DNA from: Paenibacillus radicis (ex Xue et al. 2023)
GTDB taxonomy: Bacteria; Bacillota; Bacilli; Paenibacillales; NBRC-103111
DNA: 64,000 nt
NCBI RefSeq assembly: GCF_024722015.1
Contig: NZ_JANQBD010000007.1
Location: 246,744 to 310,743 of the forward strand
Direction of reading: 5' to 3'
The translations under genes and the position numbers were made by a program. A model generated the notes under the pieces. The model was not told the DNA's origin and did no database searches. It saw nothing but the letters and a program-made list of their open reading frames with translations. Shown in pieces: positions 17,994 to 29,072 of the stretch. Within the stretch, counting starts at the first letter, position 1, and each line of letters starts with the position of its first letter.

Positions 17994-18655
17994 TTTTTAT
18001 CCAAAAATTGCTCAACAGATTTAAACAACAAGGGAGCTTCAGGCTCCAAACAAATCATATGCCGCGTACCCGGATAATAATGAATTTCCTTCTCTCCTCG
18101 CAGCTTCCGATACAAATACTGAGCGCTTTTGGGATGAATGATAGGATCCTGTTCTCCTTGAGCTATAAAAGTCGGCACCGTAATCTGGGGCAACTCTGGC
18201 CGCATTTGCTTATTTAATTCAATAAACTGCCTGGTAGCTCTCCAAGGTGTTTTTCTCTTTTTTTCATTCCAATTAAACCACTCATTGCTCTGAGCTCTAA
18301 AAGCTAAATTTTTAATAAATCGAAGAGGACTGAAATAATATACGGCAGCATTCAACAGCACCAGCTTACGGATCGGAAACCGATTAGCGATATAGGCTGA
18401 GATCAAGCCACCCATTGAAAAGCCGATAAGATCAAAAGTGCCGTACTGCCGAGTCAATCTGGCAGCCTCGACAGATGCTTCATGGACCCAATCGATCCAT
18501 CGGACTTCCCCCAGCGTTCGGAGATCAGGATCATGTCCCGGCAGGACAGGCACGTGGCATACTGTGCCCTTCCTGGTTAAATGATCTGCAAGCGGCGTCA
18601 GCTCATAAGGCCCGCCTGTGAATCCATGCAGCATCAGGCAATGCCGTTCACCCAC
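17990..18655 (-). CDS. Alpha/beta hydrolase, carboxylesterase-like (Est30 type)
   Basis: A 221-aa serine hydrolase. The oxyanion motif is MLHGFTGGP, the nucleophile Ser is in LIGFSMGGLIS (about residue 80), the acid is the Asp of AQGEQDPIIHP, and the base is the His of YYPGTRHMICLE. Size and motifs match monoacylglycerol lipase/carboxylesterase of the Est30 group. Start is GTG at 18655, after GAGGTG with seven bases spacing; it overlaps the upstream ADP-ribosylglycohydrolase by eight bases. It is the middle gene of a coupled trio. Confidence 0.88.
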   Translation of the reverse strand: MGERHCLMLHGFTGGPYELTPLADHLTRKGTVCHVPVLPGHDPDLRTLGEVRWIDWVHEASVEAARLTRQYGTFDLIGFSMGGLISAYIANRFPIRKLVLLNAAVYYFSPLRFIKNLAFRAQSNEWFNWNEKKRKTPWRATRQFIELNKQMRPELPQITVPTFIAQGEQDPIIHPKSAQYLYRKLRGEKEIHYYPGTRHMICLEPEAPLLFKSVEQFLDKK

Positions 18656-19601
18656 AGCGTTTCACCTCATCTGCCGCCCGAAGCAATCTATCGGCCGTTT
18701 CTTGGATGAAGCTTTTCATGGTTAACTTATCCAACCAATGCTCAGGTATATCATGAACGCCATAATAGGCACCTGCCAGTTGCCCGTAAATCGCTGCCGT
18801 TGTGTCGGCATCATCACCTAAATTAGCCGCCAGCAGGCAGCCTTCCGCAAAACTGCTGCTATGATAGAAAGCCCACAGTGCTGCTTCCAGCGATTTTACA
18901 ACATAACCGCTTCCCTTAATATCAGGAGGTTGTAGTCTTTTAAACGAGCCTTTCGCAACCTCATCGATTTCGGTAATCAAGTAGTGCTGCTCCCAGAAGC
19001 CGGCTACCGGTGAAAAACGTTCGGTAAGCAGCTGCTCTTTGGTCACACCCTGTAATGCACCTATAATTAATGCTGCGTAGTATCGGCATGCATCCACAGT
19101 CAATATCGATCCATGGGTAGTCAGTGAGCTGTCTCCCGACTTGACAATAGCTTCCTGAGGATTAGCCGCATAGTACAAGGGAACAGGAGCAAGCCTCATT
19201 AACGATCCGTTTCCTGATGCCATGCGGCTAAATGATCCGCAAAACGGTTCACCGGTCAACTCAAATCTCTCCAGTGCCGTTCGAACGGTATTGCCGATAT
19301 CAAAACATACGCCCGTGCTGCTCAAGTAGCCTTCACGGTACCATTTCACGTAGCGCTCCATTTGATCTACCGGATGAAACTTGCCACATGCGAGTAAGCT
19401 CTCAGCCAAACAAAGCGCCATCGAGGTATCGTCTGTCCATTGTCCTGCTTGCAAATCAAAGGGCCCACCGCCAACAAGTTCCTTAAGTGGTTCAAACGAA
19501 TCCGGAGCACAAAATTCTACCGTTGTTCCTATAGCATCTCCGATAGCTAACCCTAGCAGACTCCCCCTGTAACGATCTGTTTGGGATAATTGAAATGCCA
19601 T
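18648..19601 (-). CDS. ADP-ribosylglycohydrolase family protein
   Basis: A 317-aa hydrolase of the DraG/ARH type that removes ADP-ribose from modified proteins or small molecules. Metal-binding motifs: RGSLLGLAIGDAIG at the N-terminus, QWTDDTSMAL (about 52-61) and NLGDDADTTAAIYGQLAGA (about 268-286). All binuclear-metal aspartates are present. A ribosome binding site AAAAGGGAGG precedes the ATG at 19601. It heads the operon with the esterase and VOC genes. No ADP-ribosyltransferase gene is seen nearby. Confidence 0.92.
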   Translation of the reverse strand: MAFQLSQTDRYRGSLLGLAIGDAIGTTVEFCAPDSFEPLKELVGGGPFDLQAGQWTDDTSMALCLAESLLACGKFHPVDQMERYVKWYREGYLSSTGVCFDIGNTVRTALERFELTGEPFCGSFSRMASGNGSLMRLAPVPLYYAANPQEAIVKSGDSSLTTHGSILTVDACRYYAALIIGALQGVTKEQLLTERFSPVAGFWEQHYLITEIDEVAKGSFKRLQPPDIKGSGYVVKSLEAALWAFYHSSSFAEGCLLAANLGDDADTTAAIYGQLAGAYYGVHDIPEHWLDKLTMKSFIQETADRLLRAADEVKRCG

Positions 19602-19727
19602 GGCAAACCCTCCCTTTTAGTCCGAGTCAAGGATAAACGTTACCGCCGTTTTTTAAGGACCAGCGTGTTTGTCAAGGATTGAGCGAATTCAAGGTTAAAG
19701 CTCAAAGTCGCTTATTTTGAAAAAAAA

Positions 19728-20435
19728 TTATTTTTCTGTGATGGTCACAGACTGAATGGCGATTTTTTCTTTGGGAGCTTCACCGTTTACAGGGGTGGTT
19801 GCAATTTTCTGTATAACGTCCATCCCCTCGGATACTTTTCCAAAAATCGAATAGTCCGGTTTCTTGTTCAAGCCTTGACAATCCACACCTGAGCAGATGA
19901 AAAACTGGCTTCCATTCGTATTCGGACCTGAGTTCGCCATAGCTACAATACCCGGTTCGTATTTATAAGGAGTTTTCAGCTCATCCTCAAACTTGTAGCC
20001 AGGGCCGCCTCTTCCAGTACCGGTAGGGTCACCGGTTTGTATCATGAAAGTCGATATAACCCTATGGAAAATAATATCCTGATAGAATCCTTCTTTGGCT
20101 AGAAATACGAAGTTATTTACGGTTTTAGGCGCATCCTTGGCAAACAGGTCGATTTTGAACGTGCCTTTTGTTGTAGCGACTGTTGCTTGGTATGTTTTTT
20201 TGACATCAATTTTCATTTCAGGTGGTGTGGTCCAGCTTTTTTTGGCTGCTGGCTGCTGCGCAGCTGGGGTGTTATTAGCAGGCTGCTGTGTTTGTTGACC
20301 GGATGGTGTTTGGCTTGCTCCTCCTGAAGCTCCTGGTTGTTCAGTGGGCTTCGTACCGCAGGCTGAAAGCAGAAGTGTACAAACGGCTGCAATAGCGGCC
20401 CATTTCGCGGTAGTGGCTGTAAATGTTGCTTTCAT
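19728..20435 (-). CDS. Peptidyl-prolyl cis-trans isomerase, cyclophilin-type lipoprotein
   Basis: A 235-aa surface-anchored foldase. The signal peptide ends in the lipobox LSAC with Cys26, followed by a Gly/Gln/Pro/Ala-rich linker (about 28-70). The cyclophilin domain occupies about 80-235: FKIDLFAKDAPKTVNNFVFLA, IFHRVISTFMIQTGDPTGTG, GSQFFICSG and IFGKVSEGMDVI. The catalytic arginine of FHRV is present. It likely assists folding of secreted proteins outside the membrane. It lies just downstream of the penicillin-binding protein on the same strand. Confidence 0.93.
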   Translation of the reverse strand: MKATFTATTAKWAAIAAVCTLLLSACGTKPTEQPGASGGASQTPSGQQTQQPANNTPAAQQPAAKKSWTTPPEMKIDVKKTYQATVATTKGTFKIDLFAKDAPKTVNNFVFLAKEGFYQDIIFHRVISTFMIQTGDPTGTGRGGPGYKFEDELKTPYKYEPGIVAMANSGPNTNGSQFFICSGVDCQGLNKKPDYSIFGKVSEGMDVIQKIATTPVNGEAPKEKIAIQSVTITEK

Positions 20436-20588
20436 GATCTACTCTTCAACTCCATTATTGTAATTTATGGTCATTGCCATATCCATTATTATACTACGGG
20501 GAATCAAATTATAACAAAACGTCCGCGGACCCGCAGGTTGCGGGCTGTTTGCCGCAACCGTAAGGCTAGGCCGGGCATAGCCCCCGGC

Positions 20589-23441
<2,853 letters not shown>

Positions 23442-23591
23442 CTCTTTAGCCACCCCTGTTTTCTCTATATAAGATCAGTAAGAATCAGCCGTCAGCGATG
23501 CCCGGCTCCCCTGATCTTTCAATAAAAACTGCTTTCTCTAAAATACCAATGTATCTTTATAGTAAGGGTTTCGATCAGCAGCTTCGTTACA

Positions 23592-23622
23592 ATAAAAGAA
23601 CAACCCTTCTAACGGGTTGCTC
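23592..23622 (-). terminator. Terminator of hfq
   Basis: Minus-strand stem GAGCAACCC with GGGTTGTTC, 7-nt loop, followed by TTTTATT. Confidence 0.8.
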
Positions 23623-23696
23623 TTATGTTTCATATTCATTTAGACGTAACATTTAACTTAAATGTTGCTCATTAGAATGCTGCTCTTAGTAAAATT

Positions 23697-23939
23697 CTAG
23701 TTGTCTGTAGCGTTCTCCTGCTGCATTAATGAAACGGAACGCTGAGGCGTGAAGGTTGATATTGCATGCTTATAAACCATTTGCTGACGGCCTTCGCTAT
23801 CAATGATGATCGTGAAATTATCGAACGCACGGATAACACCGCGGATTTGAAACCCATTAGTCAGATAGACGGTTACCGGTATATTTTCCTTGCGCAATTG
23901 GTTCAAAAATGTGTCCTGAATATTGATCGATTTGTTCAT
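23697..23939 (-). CDS. hfq: RNA chaperone Hfq
   Basis: An 80-aa Sm-like protein that forms a hexameric ring and binds small RNAs and mRNAs. The Sm1 motif is seen in [25 protein letters not shown] and the Sm2 motif in VYKHAISTF. The N-terminus [17 protein letters not shown] matches the family. Of two adjacent ATGs (23942 and 23939), the second is better spaced from GAGGGGG. It follows miaA by a short gap, the usual miaA-hfq pairing, and ends with its own terminator. Confidence 0.97.
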   Translation of the reverse strand: MNKSINIQDTFLNQLRKENIPVTVYLTNGFQIRGVIRAFDNFTIIIDSEGRQQMVYKHAISTFTPQRSVSLMQQENATDN

Positions 23940-23960
23940 CATGGGCCCCCTCAAATGAGT

Positions 23961-24920
23961 TTAACGTTCGAATTTTAACCTATCTGATATTATAGCATGA
24001 ACCTGGTCCAAATGGGCAGAAAAATTTACCAAATCACTCATATCCACCCAATGGATATCTTTCATATGACGGAACCATGAGAGCTGTCGCTTAGCAAAGT
24101 GGCGGGTATCACGCTTCAGCAATTCCACAGAGGCTTCCCAAGATAATTCACCCTGCAAATAGGCGATCATTTCCTTATATCCCAAACCCTGCATTGATAT
24201 GTATTGCTTACCGTAACCCTGTTTAAGCAGCCCCTCAACCTCTTCGACTAATCCTTCATCGATCATCTGATCGATTCGCTCTTCTATACGTTTATATAGT
24301 AAAGCTCTATCCATTGTCAACCCGATGATACATAGTTCGTAGGGAGACTGTTTTTTCTGTACTTTTAACCTGTCGGATAAACGTTCGCCTGTCAAATGAA
24401 AGATTTCAAGCGCGCGAATAATGCGTCGTTGGTCGTTGGCATGCAGCCGATCAGCACTCTCAGGATCAATCTGTCGCAGCTTCTCCAGCAAGGCTTCAGC
24501 TCCATAAGTCAAGGCAAATTCAGCTTGTTCATTGCGGAAAGCTTCGTCTGAGCCGCTCTCGCTAAATTGATAGTCGTAACAAACGGATTCAACGTACAGT
24601 CCTGTACCTCCCACAATAAAAGGCAGCTTGCCGCGGCCATGAATGTCAAAGATCAGTTGGCTAGCCCGCTCCTGAAACTCCGCTACTGAAAACGGATGAT
24701 CAGGATTATGAATATCTATCAAATGATGGCGAACCTGCTCTTGCTCCTGCAAGGAAGCCTTGGCGGTCCCGATATCCATTCCACGATAGACCTGCATTGA
24801 ATCCCCAGATATAATTTCAGCGCCATAATCGGCTGCCAGTTGAAGGCTAAGCCTCGTTTTACCTACTGCAGTCGGTCCAACCAATACCAGCAGGTTTGGC
24901 TTAATAGAAGCCTGTGTCAC
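23961..24920 (-). CDS. miaA: tRNA dimethylallyltransferase MiaA
   Basis: A 319-aa enzyme that adds a dimethylallyl group to A37 of tRNAs reading codons that start with U. The P-loop is GPTAVGKT (15-22); further conserved parts are EIISGDSMQVYRGMDIGTAK, HHLIDIHNPD and IVGGTGLYV, and the C-terminal RDTRHFAKRQLSWFR. The start is GTG at 24920, which overlaps the stop of the upstream methyltransferase (GTGA), so the two are coupled. Length matches the family. Confidence 0.97.
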   Translation of the reverse strand: MTQASIKPNLLVLVGPTAVGKTRLSLQLAADYGAEIISGDSMQVYRGMDIGTAKASLQEQEQVRHHLIDIHNPDHPFSVAEFQERASQLIFDIHGRGKLPFIVGGTGLYVESVCYDYQFSESGSDEAFRNEQAEFALTYGAEALLEKLRQIDPESADRLHANDQRRIIRALEIFHLTGERLSDRLKVQKKQSPYELCIIGLTMDRALLYKRIEERIDQMIDEGLVEEVEGLLKQGYGKQYISMQGLGYKEMIAYLQGELSWEASVELLKRDTRHFAKRQLSWFRHMKDIHWVDMSDLVNFSAHLDQVHAIISDRLKFER

Positions 24921-25720
24921 AATCGTATCACTCCGTAAGCTATTCTCGTGGTCGAACGATGTACTTCCGTGAAGCCTAAACGTGCAAATTCTTTACTTTC
25001 ACGATGTTCTTTCAAAATTACAGATCGGCGGGCTACCCGCATAGCTTCTGTAATCGTTGCCTCTGTAATCGCTCTAGGATCAGCTAATTCCCTAATCGCG
25101 CTAATAGAGTTGGATTCTTCGATTGGCCTGCGAAACATGGGATCGAAATAAATCACATCGAATGACTTATCTGACTGCTGTTTCAAAAAATCATAATGGT
25201 CAATCTGAGTCACTTGAATACTGCGCATCGCTTCATTCATTCCGGGAATGTCCGAATGATAAGCGTGAAGCCCCTGGTTCAACAGTAGGTACGGCAAAGG
25301 CCTGCTTTCGAGGGCAGTTACCTGTCCATTACCCGCAAGAGCGAAAGAATAAACAATCGCATCGGAGCCTAACCCGGCTGTGCAATCCAGCACCCTGTCT
25401 CCTGGCTTTAATCCAGATAACTGCATGAGCGAATCCGGTTCTCCATTAATAAGACGTTTGACCCGGATGGCGGCAGTACTTGGATGAAAGAACAGCAGAG
25501 GCTGCTGATCCTGATAATACTCTATTCGTTCGCGCGATACAAGCAAGACATCCTGAGCGCCGTAACGTTTCCTCAATTGTGCAATTGAAAATTGTCGGCG
25601 TGAAACAACCCGAATGTCCTCTTGTATACCTGTTAGTCCCCTGACTTGCTTTGACAAATGCGCTGTCAGTTCCAGCTGCTCCGCCTGTGGTTCATAAGAG
25701 GTTGTTATCAGCAACTGCAT
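24917..25720 (-). CDS. Class I SAM-dependent methyltransferase, RsmJ/YhiQ-like
   Basis: A 267-aa protein with an N-terminal alpha/beta domain (about 1-95) and a Rossmann methyltransferase core. The SAM loop is VLDCTAGLGSDAIVYS (about 109-124), the acidic end of strand 2 ALESRP, and motif IV DVIYFDPMFRRP, a DPMF variant that matches RsmJ-type rRNA guanine-N2 methyltransferases. The target is therefore inferred, not shown. ATG at 25720 is preferred over the GTG at 25723. It is coupled to miaA. Confidence 0.8.
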   Translation of the reverse strand: MQLLITTSYEPQAEQLELTAHLSKQVRGLTGIQEDIRVVSRRQFSIAQLRKRYGAQDVLLVSRERIEYYQDQQPLLFFHPSTAAIRVKRLINGEPDSLMQLSGLKPGDRVLDCTAGLGSDAIVYSFALAGNGQVTALESRPLPYLLLNQGLHAYHSDIPGMNEAMRSIQVTQIDHYDFLKQQSDKSFDVIYFDPMFRRPIEESNSISAIRELADPRAITEATITEAMRVARRSVILKEHRESKEFARLGFTEVHRSTTRIAYGVIRL

Positions 25721-25890
25721 CACCCGTCTAGCTCTTGAATTTTATAAAAAAAATCGGAACAACTGAATTTTAACAGTTTTTCTTTACTGCGTCCACGGAT
25801 CCTTCGTTTTACATTCATGGGTCATCGTCCTTATAATACTATTAAGCACGTTAACTAAGCTAAAGAAAGTCGTCATAAGGGAGCTTAAGT

Positions 25891-26865
25891 ATGGAAGAAT
25901 CTTTGAAGCCATTTTTATTATTGTCAGATGCGGTAATTATTACGGACATTAACCATCGAATTCTTGATGTGAATAAAACCTACGAGGACATTACTGGATA
26001 TTCCCGTGAACAAATTCTCGGGTTCCGAGCAGGTATTTTAAAAACAAGGCTCACATCAGAATCTACTTACCACGAGATGCATAAAGCACTAAATCAGCTC
26101 TTAAGCTGGTCAGGGGTATTTGTCAACAAAAAGAGAAACGGTGAACTGTGGCACTCATCCATCTCGATCACTCCGTTTCTAATAAATGGAGATACCTACT
26201 ATGTTGGGGTCTTTAGAGAACTTGAGCATCTGCAGGAGGGCATTTATATTGCTGAGGGGCGCCGAAGCGGCATACAAGCGGCTTTGTTGAAGGTACTTGC
26301 CATATCCTGCGAAATTCGCGACCCGGCGATTGAGGAGCATTTGACAAGGGTACAGCAGCTAACCGGACAATTAATTCATGCTCACAACGAGCGGCTTCAA
26401 TTAGGCTTGTCTCAAGATTATATTCAAAGCATTATCCATGCCAGTATTATGCATGATATTGGTAAATCGGGAGTTCCGGAAGGCATTCTGTATAAGCCCG
26501 GCCCCTTGACCAGCTATGAACGGATCATCATAGAAATGCATCCATTAATCGGAGTGGATATTCTTGAAAAGATCAATGCTGAACTTGATGATGACTTTTT
26601 TAAGGAAGAATTAAATGTTGCGAAAAATATTATTTTATCTCATCACGAGAAATGGGATGGCTCTGGATACCCGCATCAATTGAAAGCAAACGACATCCCA
26701 TTTGAGGCTCGTATCGTCTCAGTTGTCGATGTATATGATGCTTTAACTTCCAGGAGGCCGTACAAAGAAATATGGGATAAACAAAAAGCAATCGGTTTTC
26801 TACGGGAGCACCAAGGTACTTTCTTTGATCCAGCTATTATTGATACTTTTGTTCAAATTGTTTAG
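25891..26865 (+). CDS. PAS domain plus HD-GYP phosphodiesterase-like protein
   Basis: A 324-aa cytoplasmic signalling protein. A PAS domain (about 5-115) begins FLLLSDAVIITDINHRILDV. The HD-GYP domain (about 130-324) keeps the metal and signature residues: His150, HDIGK (188-192), His217 in IIEMHPLIGVDIL, HHEKWDGSGYP (251-261) and the C-terminal SVVDVYDALTSRRPYK. HD-GYP proteins hydrolyse cyclic di-GMP, so this protein probably links a PAS-sensed signal to that messenger. No membrane segment. It stands alone on the plus strand with AAGGGAG upstream. Confidence 0.93.
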   Translation: MEESLKPFLLLSDAVIITDINHRILDVNKTYEDITGYSREQILGFRAGILKTRLTSESTYHEMHKALNQLLSWSGVFVNKKRNGELWHSSISITPFLINGDTYYVGVFRELEHLQEGIYIAEGRRSGIQAALLKVLAISCEIRDPAIEEHLTRVQQLTGQLIHAHNERLQLGLSQDYIQSIIHASIMHDIGKSGVPEGILYKPGPLTSYERIIIEMHPLIGVDILEKINAELDDDFFKEELNVAKNIILSHHEKWDGSGYPHQLKANDIPFEARIVSVVDVYDALTSRRPYKEIWDKQKAIGFLREHQGTFFDPAIIDTFVQIV

Positions 26866-27340
26866 CAATCTTCAAACCGCCTACATATGTAAGGGAGTCC
26901 AGGGTTTATCCGACACTCAACCACATGAGGGAAAGGAAATAGATGGAATTTCTCACGTTAATCCAGCCTAGATGTCGTTTGAAATTAATTTAACTGGAAA
27001 AACTCAGACTAATATAGGTGATATGGATGATATCAGCCCAAACCACTTCGAATTAGCATGAGAAATTTCATCTATAGGGCTTCGAACGCTATTTTTCGGC
27101 GTAATTAACCTGACATTTTCCTGATATTTTACTGAAATTGCAAAAGAACTTTCACCATCAAAAATGCACCCTTAGAATTCATCGGATAAACCAGGGGTTT
27201 ATTCCAATGTCTATTCTAAAGGGTGCACTCCACTATCCAAGGCGGGTTTGAGGGTCCTTTTGCAACCCTATATTTATGATAAAGTAGTGTATGAGCTGAC
27301 TCAAGATGACTTTTGGGATAGCTCGCTCCATCTAACTTTC
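26866..27340. other. Gene-free region with nested inverted repeats
   Basis: No coding frame is convincing. Inverted repeats: 26939-26962 with 27052-27075 (21 of 24 matching); GGTTTATCCGA (26903-26913) with TCGGATAAACC (27182-27192); and a long hairpin 27165-27227. It may be a decayed MITE-like element plus a terminator. Confidence 0.7.
27160..27227 (-). terminator. Long hairpin, probable terminator of the DUF695-RraB gene
   Basis: TGCACCCTTAGAAT (27165-27178) pairs with ATTCTAAAGGGTGCA (27213-27227) with one bulge; an inner stem pairs GGATAAACC with GGTTTATTCC. On the minus strand it is followed by TTTTTG. Confidence 0.6.
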
Positions 27341-28192
27341 TTACATTTTTCGCATAACGTACATGCCAATTGCAGCCAATATGAGTATAAAACAAGCAAC
27401 TAAGCCATAATATTTTATCTTTTTAAAAGCAGCCTTGATTTTCCTTATCGGTCTTTCTTTGGGAAAAATCCCCCAGCCCTCATATCTCCCGTCAACCTTT
27501 GATACGGTTTCAATCAGCATTAAGGTATTTTTATTTAGTGAATCCTCATTTAAAAAGCAGGCCAGGCTCAGATGCAGAACATGTTTATAATGGATACCTT
27601 CAGCATCATAGTCGATGTTCTCAACGGTATAATCATGTCGTTTTAAGCTTTCCGCGGCCTCTAATAGATCCTGGCTATTTTGAAATCGCAAATAATAGTG
27701 GACTCTGTATTCTACATCCGTTTTGTAGCCTTCATAATAAAATGAATGAATCGCATTGTAATTATTATAATATTCGGCTTCTATAGTATTGGGGGAAAGA
27801 TAATCGTAAAAGTCCCACTGCTCATCTATTCTGGAAGATATGACATAACGAAATCTCGCAAAAAGAGTTAAGCCATTTTTAATCATTTCTTTACATTTCT
27901 CGGGGTCTCTTACATAAAAAATAAGCTCAATTCGAGTCTCAGAATCAATCCTCCCAATAAACACCCCTTGGTTCGCTTCAAGAATACTTGAATCCAGCTT
28001 CTCCTGAAGCTCTATAAGCTCTTCTTGAATTTGTGTAACTTGTTCTTTCTTTTCAGCGATGTGATAAATATTTAAAGAAAGATTGAGAAGGGTTGAAAAC
28101 TGAGAGTAGTCGATTCTTTCTTTTACGCCTCTATCAAGAAAAACTCTTACATCTTCGTTCTCCCTCTGAAATGAAATCCATTCTCTTATCAT
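27341..28192 (-). CDS. DUF695-RraB-like protein with C-terminal membrane anchor
   Basis: A 283-aa protein. The N-terminal half (about 1-140) is DUF695-like, with DEQWDFYDYLSPN near residue 130. A ribonuclease-E-inhibitor RraB-like domain follows (about 150-245), with YRVHYYLRF and the typical DGRYEGWG. A basic stretch leads into one C-terminal transmembrane helix (about 261-279) and a short basic end. DUF695 and RraB are known together in soluble two-domain proteins; the C-terminal anchor is the odd part. The N-terminal domains would face the cytoplasm. Its role is unknown: RraB in Proteobacteria binds RNase E, while Firmicutes mostly use RNase Y, itself membrane-bound. Confidence 0.75.
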   Translation of the reverse strand: MIREWISFQRENEDVRVFLDRGVKERIDYSQFSTLLNLSLNIYHIAEKKEQVTQIQEELIELQEKLDSSILEANQGVFIGRIDSETRIELIFYVRDPEKCKEMIKNGLTLFARFRYVISSRIDEQWDFYDYLSPNTIEAEYYNNYNAIHSFYYEGYKTDVEYRVHYYLRFQNSQDLLEAAESLKRHDYTVENIDYDAEGIHYKHVLHLSLACFLNEDSLNKNTLMLIETVSKVDGRYEGWGIFPKERPIRKIKAAFKKIKYYGLVACFILILAAIGMYVMRKM

Positions 28193-28225
28193 TTGTAAGT
28201 TTGCACCAACCCTAATCTTCTCTTA

Positions 28226-28323
28226 TGTTGCAATATCAGAATCTGCTCCGCGATACATCCGTGTATATTCGGCAGCTTTTGTTGCAATATCCTGCTCCGC
28301 AGAAGAATTCTGATATTATAACA
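28226..28323. repeat. Inverted-repeat element, copy A
   Basis: TGTTGCAATATCAGAAT (28226-28242) and ATTCTGATATTATAACA (28307-28323) pair at 15 of 17 positions. TGTTGCAATATC also recurs directly inside, near 28281. A related element lies at 46037-46092. Confidence 0.7.
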
Positions 28324-28463
28324 AACAAAACCATAGAAGTATATTCAAAAAATTCACTTAAACAAACGCATTTATAACTTTGCTTCATTTTGTAATATTC
28401 CTGTCATAATACAACGCTACTATTAGCTTGTAAGAAACATATCATCGTTGGGAGTTGAGCTTA

Positions 28464-28997
28464 ATGCTAAGAAAAACAATCGTAGGAACTGTAGCAGGCG
28501 CATTATTAACAGTAGGGTTAATGGGCTCCGTTTTTGCAGCAAATGAGACTACCGCTGCGTCTCCAAAGACCAAAGAGGCGCATAAAGCAAAGATAGAGGC
28601 TAAGGCTGCAGCCAAAGGCCTTACATTGGAACAATGGACTCAAAAACATCAAGCACATAAAGCAGAGCTGGAGCAAAAAGCACAAGCCGCCGGAGTAACA
28701 TTGGAACAATATAAACAGGATCTTAAAACAGAAAAGCAGCAGCGTAAAGAAGTCAAGCAAACGAAACTTCAACAGCATGCGGATAAGCAAGGAATCACGA
28801 TTGAACAATATTTAGAAAAGCGGAAGGCTCAGCATGCTGAAGCAGTGAAAAAGGCGCAGGAGCTCGGAATTACGGTTCAACAATACCGAAAGCAGCAAAC
28901 GGCCGAACTTAAAGCCAAGCATAAAGCTGAACGTCAAGCCAAACACGAGGAAAAACGTCAGGCCAAGCTGCAAGCCAAAAAAGTAGCACCTAAGTAA
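28464..28997 (+). CDS. Secreted lysine/alanine-rich four-repeat protein
   Basis: A 177-aa exported protein. The signal peptide (1-25, ending VFA) is followed by a highly charged helix-forming chain rich in Lys, Ala, Gln and Glu. Four repeats carry the core G-[LVI]-T-[LIV]-[EQ]-Q-[WY] at Gly52, Gly77, Gly110 and Gly135. ATG at 28464 is chosen over a TTG at 28455 because GGGAG is correctly spaced only for the ATG. I do not recognise a family. It converges with a two-component system that shares its terminator, which raises a possible link to envelope stress, but this is speculation. Confidence 0.8.
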   Translation: MLRKTIVGTVAGALLTVGLMGSVFAANETTAASPKTKEAHKAKIEAKAAAKGLTLEQWTQKHQAHKAELEQKAQAAGVTLEQYKQDLKTEKQQRKEVKQTKLQQHADKQGITIEQYLEKRKAQHAEAVKKAQELGITVQQYRKQQTAELKAKHKAERQAKHEEKRQAKLQAKKVAPK

Positions 28998-29016
28998 ATC
29001 AATTTACTTGCATCAT

Positions 29017-29060
29017 AAAGAGCCGTTCACTTGGATCAAACCAAGAGATCGGCTCTTTCC
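29017..29060. terminator. Bidirectional terminator between the repeat-protein gene and the histidine kinase
   Basis: AAAGAGCCG pairs with CGGCTCTTT, with an inner CTTGG/CCAAG stem, T-runs on both sides. Confidence 0.8.
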
Positions 29061-29072
29061 TATACATTGCTG

